A stretch of 16,276 bases of DNA from Clostridia bacterium. Its GTDB lineage: Bacteria > Bacillota > Clostridia > Oscillospirales > CAG-272. This document shows, piece by piece, positions 1 to 7,196 of the stretch. Location: NCBI GenBank assembly GCA_900753295.1, contig CAADYQ010000021.1, positions 1-16,276 on the forward strand, in the 5' to 3' direction. Both the position numbers and the translations under genes were made by a program. The notes under the pieces were generated by a model. The model was given only the letters and a program-made list of their open reading frames with translations, was not told the DNA's origin and did no database searches. How positions within the stretch are numbered: position 1 is the stretch's first letter; each line of letters starts with the position of its first letter.

Positions 1-557
1 CGCGGCAGACATTCGAAGCGCGGGATGATCCCAAGCAGAGTGTCGGCAAGTCCCGCATCTCCCCGCACGGTCGTAAGGCAGTCGCAAAGACGGGGAAAAT
101 CGGCATCGGAAGCGTACATACGCTCGGTGACCCGCTGCATACATTCGCGTCGCAGCGGCTTCAGCTCGCTGTCGTCCGCAAGTCGGAAGGATGCGGGAAG
201 TCCGAGACGCTGAAAGTTTTCGCGCACCACGTCAAGGTAAAATGAATCTATCGTGCATATCCGCGCGTTGCCCGCGGCTATCAGCTGGCGGGCAAGCCGC
301 CTGTCGCCCGGATCGCGTGCAAGCGCGGCGGAAAGCGCCGCGCTTATGCGGGTGCGCAATTCACCGGCTGCCGCACGTGTAAAGGTCACGATAAGCATCT
401 CCGAAATATCGGCGGGGGATTCGCGGTCTGTCAGCTCGCGTATTATCCTCTCGGTCAGCGTAGCGGTCTTGCCCGAGCCTGCAGCCGCCGACACGAGCAG
501 AGTTCTGCCTCTTGTCTCTATTGCCGTGCGTTGTGAATTTGTAAATTCAACAGCCAT
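1..557 (-). CDS. addA: AddA, ATP-dependent helicase/nuclease subunit A (N-terminal part, runs off the left edge)
   Basis: AddA is the UvrD-like helicase and nuclease subunit of AddAB, which processes double-strand DNA ends for recombination repair. The reading frame is open from the ATG at 557 to the window edge, giving 185 residues of a protein that is normally about 1,200. It begins MAVEFTNSQRTAIETRG, with the SF1 helicase Q motif, then the Walker A AAAGSGKT at residues 24-31, motif Ia IVTFTRAAAGEL at about 56-67, and ICTIDSFYLDVVREN around residue 100. These are typical of AddA. A GAGGT ribosome binding site (complement of 566-570) sits 8 bases before the start. The gene lies 45 bp downstream of addB on the same strand, the usual addB-addA order. 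The C-terminal nuclease domain is outside the window. Identification is firm; the rest of the gene cannot be judged. Confidence 0.95.
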   Translation of the reverse strand, partial: MAVEFTNSQRTAIETRGRTLLVSAAAGSGKTATLTERIIRELTDRESPADISEMLIVTFTRAAAGELRTRISAALSAALARDPGDRRLARQLIAAGNARICTIDSFYLDVVRENFQRLGLPASFRLADDSELKPLRRECMQRVTERMYASDADFPRLCDCLTTVRGDAGLADTLLGIIPRFECLP

Positions 558-602
558 GTTAAAATACCTCGTATGTTTTGTTGCCCGTCTGCGCGCTGCG
601 CG

Positions 603-3600
603 TCAGGCTTTAATGCGCGCACGGCAGACCGCACCGTAGCGGCAGTATTCGCAGGGATCCCTTCCGTCGCTCCCCGCCACCGGTATCGCGCATGCTCTGC
701 CGGAGCGCATTCCCTCGGCAATGCCGCGCACAGTGTCCTCAAGCTCATCAAAAAGCCGTTCCATTCCATCTCGGCTTATCAGAGCGGGTGACGGCGTGCC
801 GTCGCGCAAATATGCGGCGCCCTGCATAAAGTGCGGGTCGCGGTCGCGGTTCAGCGCGTCAAGTACGGAATCGTTCTCTACCGCAAGACCGGAACGGTGT
901 ATCGATCTTGCGGCGGCTGCCTTTATCTCGTCGGTCGTGCGCGGGCGGTCAAGGCTCACCGTGGGGATATTTGCGGAGAGATAGGTCAGCGCCGCGGGGA
1001 CGGTGTCATCCCTGCGGGACGCTCCGCGCGTGAGTGCGTAAAGGTAGATCGGCAACTGCAATTCAAGTCCCTGCCGCACGTCGTCAAGTGAAAATTCCTT
1101 AGAGCCGGTTTTGTAATCGACCACGCGGATGAGCCTTTTTCCGCTTTCGCGGTCGCCGGCGACATCAACACGGTCCGCAATGCCGCGCAGTACGGCAACG
1201 CCTCCGCCCGTTAGCGGAAATTCCGGTGCCGGTATGCCGCGCCCGCCGCGCATACCTATGGGGACCTCGTATGCCATCGGTCTGAACGAGCCGCCCGAAA
1301 ATTCGGCAAATATATCCGAAATGAGAAGCCCCGCGACAGCCGCAAGACGGTTTGTCAGGTGCCTTACCCGCGGCGTGTCCGCCGAGCGCCCGAGCGAGCC
1401 TATATAGTCGTTTACAATGTCGTTTATGAGCTGTGCCGAGCGTTCGGGGGACGGTTCTGCGGCGTTCCCGTCACGCACGGTGGCGAGAAGAAACTTTTCA
1501 AGCACAAGATGAATGAAGGTGCCCATTCCCGCAAAGCCGAATTCGGCGCGCGCGCCGTCGTCCAGCTTCAGCACATTTTTCAGATAAAACGCGCAGGGAC
1601 AGCTTACAAAGGATTCTATTTTTGACTGCGTAAGCTCAATGCGCTCGCCAAAGGTTTCGCGCGCAAGTGCCGGCGGTAGCGCTTCGGTCCGCGCGTCAAG
1701 CGGAGTCATCGCCTTTCTTTCGGCATCGCGGAAGCCGCTGTCGGTGGCAAAATATTCGCGCAGTGCGTCGCCTGCGGAACTGCCGAGGCAAAGCGGCAGA
1801 TATTCAAGCGCCGTGCGGCGGCTCCATATGCGGTCGAGCGGTGAGATATCCTTGTCCGCTGTCACATTTATGTACGGGAAGAGCGCCGCCGTGCGCAGAA
1901 AGGCGGTCGAGGGACGGCAGGACGAGCCTGTGGCATCCGTCTCATGCGTGAACAGGCATATCCGGTCGGACGGGGTGGAAAATGTCCTCAAAATATAAAA
2001 CAGCTCGTCCGCCGCGTCGCTCTCCGCTGTGGCGGAAAGCGGAATGTCATAGGATTTCAGCGCCGCGCGGTCGCGGTCGGTAAGCAGCCCGCCGCGCGCG
2101 GATGCCATAGGGAACTCACCCTCGCACAGCCCGATAACAAGCACGCATTTGCGCTTGCTGGCGCGCAGCAGGTCGGCGGAGCCTATCATGACTTCATCGC
2201 ACCCGGTGGGGATGGTCCCTATTTCCGCCGCGTCAAAGGCGAGCCGGAGCGCGGAGGAGAGCGCCGCGGTGTCCGGCTTTTCTTCAAAAACGTCGCATAT
2301 GCATTCAAGCGCATCGGCGGCGGAATCGATAAGTCTTGAGTTTTCCTCCGCCTCGCGCCGCCTGCCCTCGGCAAGCTCGCGGGCGGAAAGAGCCGCCAGC
2401 GTGCCGCGCACATCGAGCGCGGTGAGATATTCCCATATCGCGCGGCAAATGCCCGAAGTGTCGGTTGCGGCATCCATCGAGGCAAACAGCGCGCCGAGTC
2501 TGTCGCGCAAAAGCGCACGGACCGCATTGGCTGTCTCAAGCACTGCCGCGCCGCGCGGTGACATTCCCGCGACATAGCCGTCGGGATTCATGCTGAACCC
2601 CTCTTCGGCGTAAAAGGCGCGTCCGTTTATGTTCCATTTTTCCGTGTATGCCTCAAAAATATCGACCTCACGCGCTCCTATGCCGCAAAGCCCTGTTTTG
2701 AGGTGCGCTATAACGTCCTCGCGGCGCCAGCCGTAAGCCTTTATGCGCAGCGCCGACAGTATCAGACGCGCAAGCGGGCGGGTGGAAAATCCGGTCTTTT
2801 CGGAAAGAAAGTAGGGAATATCGAGCTTTTCGAGCGCACAGTCTATCATCCCGCGGTACTTTTCGGCATCGCGCGCCACGATAGCGATATCCCGGCAGCG
2901 GTAGCCGGACATCATAAGCCCGCGCACCCTCGCGGCGGCGGCTTCGCATTCCGAGTACGGGTCGGCGCATGAGTAAAGCTCCACGTGTCCTCGCTCGTTC
3001 TCCGGAATGTCCCCGGCGGTCTCCTCTTCGGCAAAATGACGCGCAAGAGCGCGCAGTTCGGCGTTGCCCGCGCGCAGATCGTCGCCGAGGCAGACCGTAT
3101 GAGGCGATATGCCGAGACCGGAGGCATCGCGGCGTAGCCTGTCCGAGCATTCGCGGGAGGAAAAGGCTGAAAGCGAGCGGTCGTGCGGCGATCGGAGCGG
3201 CAGCGTTATCACGGACTCGTCGGCTTGCCGCATGATGAAGTTGATTATTTTATGCTCCTGACCGGTAAAGCTCGAAAAGGAATCTATGTAGACGGATGCG
3301 CCGCCGAAATACGGTTCCTCGCCGAGCTTTGCGGCAAGACGTGAAAGATCGTCGTCCGAGTCCGAAAAGCTCCTGCCGAGCAGTGCGGAATATGCCGAAT
3401 ACACTATGGCGATATCTCCGAGCTTTGCGCCGAGCGTGCGCCCGGAGCCGCCGGAGGATGATATGCGCCTTGCCGCGTCGGAAAGCTCCTCCGGCGTGAC
3501 GGAGCTGATCTTGAATTCCTTTACCGAATCAAGCATTGCGGCGGGAAGCGCCGCATCCGCCCCGCGCGTGCCGTATTCGGATAAAAACGGAGCGCATTCG

Positions 3601-3890
3601 CGCAGTGCGCGCCACATAAACAGGAGCTTGCGGCTTTTGTCGGCATAGTTGCTGACAAGTCCGCCGCGCTCGCGAAACACCCGGTTTGCAAGGCGCGAAA
3701 AGTTTAGCGCCTCAACGGTGAGCTGAGCCGATGGCGGCAGTGCGGCGGCAAGCTCGCCCTCAACATCCACAGTTGCCTGCTCGGGAACTATGAGAAAAGC
3801 CCTGCGCCCGGCTTTGGCGTCAATTGCAAGGCGAGACATTATATAGCTTGTTTTTCCCGAACCGGGAAGACCGTAAACAAATTCGACCAT
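603..3890 (-). CDS. addB: AddB, ATP-dependent helicase/nuclease subunit B
   Basis: AddB is the second subunit of the AddAB DNA-end-processing enzyme; it carries an inactivated helicase fold, a RecB-type nuclease domain and a 4Fe-4S cluster. The 1,095-residue protein is close to the family's usual length. It opens with the Walker A GLPGSGKT at residues 7-14. The C-terminal nuclease signature is GTFIHLVLEKF (H794), DRVDV (D909) and VVDYKTG (D925, K927), then ELQLPIYLYAL. The iron-sulfur cysteines are C764 (in SCPCAFYL) and C1080-x2-C1083-x5-C1089, the spacing known from Bacillus AddB. The start at 3890 has an AAGGA ribosome binding site (complement of 3903-3907) that overlaps the stop codon of the upstream membrane-protein gene, so translation is probably coupled to it. 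All visible catalytic and cluster residues are intact, so the protein looks functional. Confidence 0.96.
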   Translation of the reverse strand: MVEFVYGLPGSGKTSYIMSRLAIDAKAGRRAFLIVPEQATVDVEGELAAALPPSAQLTVEALNFSRLANRVFRERGGLVSNYADKSRKLLFMWRALRECAPFLSEYGTRGADAALPAAMLDSVKEFKISSVTPEELSDAARRISSSGGSGRTLGAKLGDIAIVYSAYSALLGRSFSDSDDDLSRLAAKLGEEPYFGGASVYIDSFSSFTGQEHKIINFIMRQADESVITLPLRSPHDRSLSAFSSRECSDRLRRDASGLGISPHTVCLGDDLRAGNAELRALARHFAEEETAGDIPENERGHVELYSCADPYSECEAAAARVRGLMMSGYRCRDIAIVARDAEKYRGMIDCALEKLDIPYFLSEKTGFSTRPLARLILSALRIKAYGWRREDVIAHLKTGLCGIGAREVDIFEAYTEKWNINGRAFYAEEGFSMNPDGYVAGMSPRGAAVLETANAVRALLRDRLGALFASMDAATDTSGICRAIWEYLTALDVRGTLAALSARELAEGRRREAEENSRLIDSAADALECICDVFEEKPDTAALSSALRLAFDAAEIGTIPTGCDEVMIGSADLLRASKRKCVLVIGLCEGEFPMASARGGLLTDRDRAALKSYDIPLSATAESDAADELFYILRTFSTPSDRICLFTHETDATGSSCRPSTAFLRTAALFPYINVTADKDISPLDRIWSRRTALEYLPLCLGSSAGDALREYFATDSGFRDAERKAMTPLDARTEALPPALARETFGERIELTQSKIESFVSCPCAFYLKNVLKLDDGARAEFGFAGMGTFIHLVLEKFLLATVRDGNAAEPSPERSAQLINDIVNDYIGSLGRSADTPRVRHLTNRLAAVAGLLISDIFAEFSGGSFRPMAYEVPIGMRGGRGIPAPEFPLTGGGVAVLRGIADRVDVAGDRESGKRLIRVVDYKTGSKEFSLDDVRQGLELQLPIYLYALTRGASRRDDTVPAALTYLSANIPTVSLDRPRTTDEIKAAAARSIHRSGLAVENDSVLDALNRDRDPHFMQGAAYLRDGTPSPALISRDGMERLFDELEDTVRGIAEGMRSGRACAIPVAGSDGRDPCEYCRYGAVCRARIKA

Positions 3891-3905
3891 GATACCGTTT
3901 TTTCC

Positions 3906-4622
3906 TTATAGGTAAATAAGAGTTGTGTCCTTTTTTCTGAATATAGATCCGAGTCTGCGGCGTATGACAAAATACATCCGCCGCCTTATTATATATACAT
4001 TTTCGCGCTCGCGGCGCAATGACGAATATCCGCCACGCCCGCCGTCACCGCGCGCCGATATGAGGTAAGGCGATACTATTATCACCGTTCCCGAAAGCGC
4101 AAGCGAGCCGTATCCGCCGGGCGCTCGGTCGCGTCCGAGAGCGCCGCGCGGCGGAAATACGAATGTTACCGCGCCGTCCGCCGCTATCCGCCGTATCTCC
4201 TTTACGGCTCCGAGTCCGCTGATCGCCGAATCGAGCGTTACGGCGGTGAGAAAAAGAAGTATGGCGGGGGAGAGGGCGAGAGCTATGCCCGCGGCGAGTA
4301 TGAACGCCGCGCCTGTTTCAATGGCGGAAATTATAACTGCGGCGATACGAAGTGTCGTCGATATGAGCCTGAAGCGGCGGAATACGCCTACGACGCCGTC
4401 CCAAAGCTCAAACCCGCGTGTTGACGTCACTGTGTCAAAAAGAAATAAAATGTAGCTTTTGCGCGCAAATCTTTTCCGGTCGAGCGCTGCCGAGGCGATA
4501 TAAGCCTCCGCCGCGCTGTGCGAGCGTGAGCGCAATGTCGCCAGTCTGCGCGTGTCACGCGCGATCCGGTATTCAAGACGTGATTCCTCGCTGAACAGCG
4601 CGGTCCTTTTGCTGCCGCTCAT
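3906..4622 (-). CDS. Uncharacterised basic membrane protein heading the addBA operon
   Basis: I do not recognise this 238-residue protein. It is rich in arginine. Residues 1-90 are hydrophilic and basic, residues about 92-133 are hydrophobic and would form two closely spaced membrane helices, and the rest is polar with a glycine/arginine stretch (about 188-200) and a strongly basic tail containing IIRRRMYFVIRRRLGS. With a short loop between the helices, both ends would lie in the cytoplasm. Support that it is a real gene: a good promoter (4648-4676) reads straight into it, its stop codon lies inside the addB ribosome binding site, and its base composition matches addB. The ribosome binding site is weak (AAGAAACGG region), so the ATG at 4622 is likely but not certain. 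Being first in the addBA transcript suggests co-expression; a role in DNA repair is not shown by the sequence. Confidence 0.75.
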   Translation of the reverse strand: MSGSKRTALFSEESRLEYRIARDTRRLATLRSRSHSAAEAYIASAALDRKRFARKSYILFLFDTVTSTRGFELWDGVVGVFRRFRLISTTLRIAAVIISAIETGAAFILAAGIALALSPAILLFLTAVTLDSAISGLGAVKEIRRIAADGAVTFVFPPRGALGRDRAPGGYGSLALSGTVIIVSPYLISARGDGGRGGYSSLRRERENVYIIRRRMYFVIRRRLGSIFRKKDTTLIYL

Positions 4623-4647
4623 GAGTACATCCGTTTCTTCATTATTA

Positions 4648-4676
4648 AGTATAGCATATTTTTTACCTCAACACAA
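4648..4676 (-). promoter_or_regulatory. Sigma-A-type promoter of the membrane protein-addB-addA operon
   Basis: On the minus strand TTGTGT (complement of 4671-4676) and TATACT (complement of 4648-4653) are separated by exactly 17 bases, and TGC immediately before the -10 makes it an extended -10. Transcription would start near 4641, giving a leader of about 20 bases to the ATG at 4622. The fit is read from the sequence; activity is inferred. Confidence 0.7.
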
Positions 4677-4706
4677 TGATTTACTGAAAAACATTCTCTT
4701 ATTCTT

Positions 4707-4769
4707 GCACATCGGGCGAAAAATGTATTGAAAATTTCATTTTTTTATAGTATACTGTTTCCGATGTGC
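4707..4769. repeat. 9-bp perfect inverted repeat framing the htrA promoter
   Basis: GCACATCGG (4707-4715) and its exact reverse complement CCGATGTGC (4761-4769) lie on either side of the promoter at 4728-4756. With one mismatch the match extends to 11 bases (TTGCACATCGG against TGGCACATCGG). Arm centres are 54 bp apart, about five helical turns, and the right arm covers the expected transcription start. This could be a pair of operator half-sites for a looping or co-operatively bound regulator; a plain RNA hairpin is unlikely because the left arm is upstream of the start site. Confidence 0.5.
4728..4756 (+). promoter_or_regulatory. Strong sigma-A-type promoter upstream of htrA
   Basis: TTGAAA (4728-4733), a 17-base AT-rich spacer and TATACT (4751-4756) closely match the sigma-A consensus. 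The start site would be near 4763, leaving a leader of about 143 bases before the htrA ATG. The leader contains no hairpin I could identify as a riboswitch or terminator. Together with the minus-strand promoter it accounts for the 283-bp gap between 4622 and 4906. Confidence 0.75.
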
Positions 4770-4833
4770 CAAAAAGGGAACGATCACTTTTTATTTACCG
4801 ACGCCTTCATTTGATTTCAAGAGTTATTTTACG

Positions 4834-4869
4834 CGTCATCATAAAACCGTCACAAAGCGTCTTTATAAT
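4834..4869 (+). promoter_or_regulatory. Possible second htrA promoter: lone -10 box with a direct repeat in place of a -35
   Basis: A perfect TATAAT lies at 4864-4869, 36 bases before the htrA start, but no acceptable -35 hexamer is found 16-18 bases upstream. Instead CGTCA occurs twice (4834-4838 and 4848-4852), straddling the -35 position with a 14-base period. Promoters activated by OmpR-family regulators often have direct repeats at this place, though usually with a 10-11 base period. It may be an activator-dependent promoter or chance. Confidence 0.3.
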
Positions 4870-4905
4870 ATAGACAAATCAAAAAACGCAAAGGAGATAC
4901 GTGTT

Positions 4906-6354
4906 ATGTTTGATAATGAAAACGGTCACATCGTCTCGGGTAACGAAAACACCCGCAACGATAACAGTGAATTGCGTGAAAATGACAATGCAACGAACGA
5001 CAGTGCAATAGATAACGGTAATGAGAAACAGGCGGAAGGCGGATCCTTCGGTATAGCATATGTGCCCGAGGACAGCGGTAAAAACGGAAGCAGCGCCGCA
5101 TCGGGGAACGGATACACCTATGTTTCGTACGGTTCCGGCAACAATGCGGGCGGCACGCCCTCCGGCAACGGCCAAAAGCCCCGCAAGGCAAAAAAGAATA
5201 AAAACGGCCATCTCGCCGCAGTGCTTTCCTGCGTAGTGGTGCTTTGCGTGCTGTTTTCGGCAATGGCTGCCTTCGGCGGCACATATGTCGCAAATAAGCT
5301 CGCCGGCAACAACAGCGGGTCCACAACGCCTTCCGGTACTGCATCGGGTACGGTGGAAATACTTCAGTCTACCCGCAAGGTAGAAACGCTCACTGTCAGC
5401 GCAGGCAAGCTGATGACAGTCGCCGAGGCTTCGGCGCTCGTTAAGGATTCGGTGGTGGAGATCGTCACCGAGAGCGTAAAGAGCAGCTCCTACCTCGGAC
5501 AGTATGTTCTCAGCGGCGCGGGAAGCGGCGTTATCATATCGGCGGACGGATACATCATCACTAACCATCATGTTGTAGACGGCGCTACCAAGATCACGGT
5601 AAGACTTACCGACAAGACGGAATATGAAGCGGCGCTTATCGGCTCTGACGAGCTTGCGGATATAGCAGTTATAAAGATCAAGCCCGCGGACAATGCAAAG
5701 CTTGCCGTCGCCGTGCTTGGCAACAGCGATTCTCTTGTGGTCGGTGAAGGCGTTATCGCCATCGGCAACCCGCTCGGCGAGCTGGGCGGCACCGTTACCG
5801 ACGGTATCGTGAGCGCTCTTGACAGAGAAGTCAGCGTTGACGGTAAAAAGATGCACCTGCTCCAGACCAATGCCGCAATAAACCCCGGTAACTCGGGCGG
5901 CGGTCTTTTCAACCTTTACGGCGAGCTCGTAGGTATCGTCAACGCCAAGTATTCGGATACCGGCGTTGAAGGACTCGGCTTCGTTATCCCCATCAACAAC
6001 GCAAAGTCGGTAGCTGAACAGCTTATCGAATACGGATATGTCCGCGGCAGACCCGCACTCGGCATTACAGTCTACGATGCAGATATGTATACCGCGTGGA
6101 GATACTACAATTCCACACAGTCCGGCGCATATGTCGAATCCGCCGATGAGTCCACAGGACTCAACCGCGGCGACCGCATCATAAGCATTGACGAGACCGA
6201 GATAGGCAGCGCAAGCGATATTTCCAACTATATCAACACAAAATCCGTCGGCGATACGGTGAATGTGATCGTAATGCGCCGCGGCAAGACAGTAACGGTG
6301 AGCATCACTCTTAAGGAGAAGGTCCCCGATACGTCATCCACACAGACAAACTGA
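4906..6354 (+). CDS. htrA: HtrA/DegP-family membrane-anchored serine protease (S1C) with one PDZ domain
   Basis: HtrA proteases degrade or refold damaged proteins at the outer face of the membrane. The 482-residue protein has four parts. First is a polar, Asn/Asp/Glu/Ser-rich cytoplasmic tail (1-90) ending in a basic stretch KPRKAKKNKNG. Second is one membrane helix (about 102-125). Third is a trypsin-like domain with the catalytic triad H222 (ITNHHVVDGA), D252 (DELADIAVIKI) and S330 (NPGNSGGGLF). Last is a C-terminal PDZ domain (about 383-470, including GLNRGDRIISIDE). The triad is complete. The start is supported by AAAGGAG at 4890-4896. It is followed by a two-component system on the same strand, an arrangement reminiscent of htrA control by CssRS in Bacillus subtilis. 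Family assignment is certain; which of the htrA/htrB/degP names applies is not. Confidence 0.95.
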   Translation: MFDNENGHIVSGNENTRNDNSELRENDNATNDSAIDNGNEKQAEGGSFGIAYVPEDSGKNGSSAASGNGYTYVSYGSGNNAGGTPSGNGQKPRKAKKNKNGHLAAVLSCVVVLCVLFSAMAAFGGTYVANKLAGNNSGSTTPSGTASGTVEILQSTRKVETLTVSAGKLMTVAEASALVKDSVVEIVTESVKSSSYLGQYVLSGAGSGVIISADGYIITNHHVVDGATKITVRLTDKTEYEAALIGSDELADIAVIKIKPADNAKLAVAVLGNSDSLVVGEGVIAIGNPLGELGGTVTDGIVSALDREVSVDGKKMHLLQTNAAINPGNSGGGLFNLYGELVGIVNAKYSDTGVEGLGFVIPINNAKSVAEQLIEYGYVRGRPALGITVYDADMYTAWRYYNSTQSGAYVESADESTGLNRGDRIISIDETEIGSASDISNYINTKSVGDTVNVIVMRRGKTVTVSITLKEKVPDTSSTQTN

Positions 6355-6357
6355 CCT

Positions 6358-6401
6358 AAAAAAAGGCTCAGCTCCGGAAATACAACGTCCGGGGCTGAGC
6401 C
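6358..6401 (+). terminator. Hairpin between htrA and the response regulator, lacking a downstream T-run
   Basis: Arms GGCTCAGCTCCGGA (6365-6378) and TCCGGGGCTGAGCC (6388-6401) form a 14-bp stem with one G-U pair and a 9-base loop. An A7 tract (6358-6364) precedes it, but no T-run follows on the plus strand. It would be a good intrinsic terminator for minus-strand transcription, although no minus-strand gene is there to end. On the plus strand it is more likely a leaky terminator, attenuator or mRNA-stability element that lets part of the htrA transcript continue into the sensor genes. A TACAAT at 6412-6417 has no convincing -35. Confidence 0.55.
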
Positions 6402-6438
6402 CAAGTGGGTTTACAATACATCACCACGGAGGACTGCA

Positions 6439-7164
6439 ATGTACAATATATTGGTCGTTGACGATGAGTCGCGCATACGCACTATAATAAAAAAATACGC
6501 GGAGTTTGAAGGTCACACGGTGACAGAGGCGGCGGACGGAATGGAAGCCGTGCTGCGCTGTCGCGAGGGCGGCTTTGACATTGTGATAATGGACATCATG
6601 ATGCCCGAGCTTGACGGATTTTCGGCTGTCCGAGAAATAAGAAAAAGCTCCGAGGTGCCGATAATCATGCTCTCGGCACGCGGCGAGGAATATGACAAGA
6701 TAAACGGCTTTGGTCTGGGGATAGACGATTATGTCGTAAAGCCCTTTTCACCCAAGGAGCTGATGATGCGCGTAGATGCGGTCATGAAGAGATACCGCCG
6801 CGCGGCGTTGGCAGTCCCGGACGGCGGCAAGCCGCATGAGATCGTTGAGCTTGACGGCGGCGGTCTTAAGGCTGATATAACCGCAAGGCTCGTTTATATC
6901 GACGGCGAGCGGGTGGATATGTCGCCTAAGGAATACGACCTGTTCTTTTACCTGCTTGCCAACCGCAACATAGCCCTGTCGCGCGAGCAGCTCCTGCGCG
7001 AGGTGTGGGGATATGATTTTTACGGCGATGCGCGCACGCTCGATACTCATATAAAGCTGCTGCGCAAGAGCCTTGGCAGATATGCCGATTGTGTTGTAAC
7101 GCTTCGCGGCGTCGGATATCGCTTTGAATCCGCGCTTGCAAACGGAAAAGGAGCGGCAAAATAA
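6439..7164 (+). CDS. OmpR/PhoB-family response regulator
   Basis: This 241-residue protein is the DNA-binding half of a two-component system. The receiver domain (1-118) has the acidic pair D8/D9, the phospho-acceptor D52 in VIMDIMMPELDG, S79 in IIMLSARG and K101 in VVKPFSPKEL, all in the expected places. The C-terminal winged-helix domain (about 135-232) has MSPKEYDLFFYLL, the recognition-helix stretch TLDTHIKLLRKSLG and the closing TLRGVGYRFE, typical of OmpR/PhoB regulators. A GGAGGA ribosome binding site (6428-6433) precedes the start. The kinase gene follows after 32 bp, so the two are almost surely partners. Likely targets include the neighbouring htrA and sortase promoters, by analogy with CssR; no binding motif can be assigned from this window alone. 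Confidence 0.94.
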   Translation: MYNILVVDDESRIRTIIKKYAEFEGHTVTEAADGMEAVLRCREGGFDIVIMDIMMPELDGFSAVREIRKSSEVPIIMLSARGEEYDKINGFGLGIDDYVVKPFSPKELMMRVDAVMKRYRRAALAVPDGGKPHEIVELDGGGLKADITARLVYIDGERVDMSPKEYDLFFYLLANRNIALSREQLLREVWGYDFYGDARTLDTHIKLLRKSLGRYADCVVTLRGVGYRFESALANGKGAAK

Positions 7165-7196
7165 TTTTACCGGTGATTTGATCATGGGGGACCTGT

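Noticed and set aside
1944..2577. Several plus-strand open frames of 100-140 codons within addB
   Set aside because: They are shadows of the high-GC addB gene, without ribosome binding sites or domains.
4764..4814. 16-codon frame whose ATG coincides with the predicted htrA transcription start (possible leaderless leader peptide)
   Set aside because: No ribosome binding site, no regulatory codon run and no attenuator hairpin after it; chance is sufficient.
4879..5856. Long open frame of 325 codons on the minus strand, antisense to htrA
   Set aside because: It lies opposite a protease gene with an intact triad and strong ribosome binding site, has no recognisable domain and is rich in Cys, Arg and His as expected for a complementary-frame shadow.
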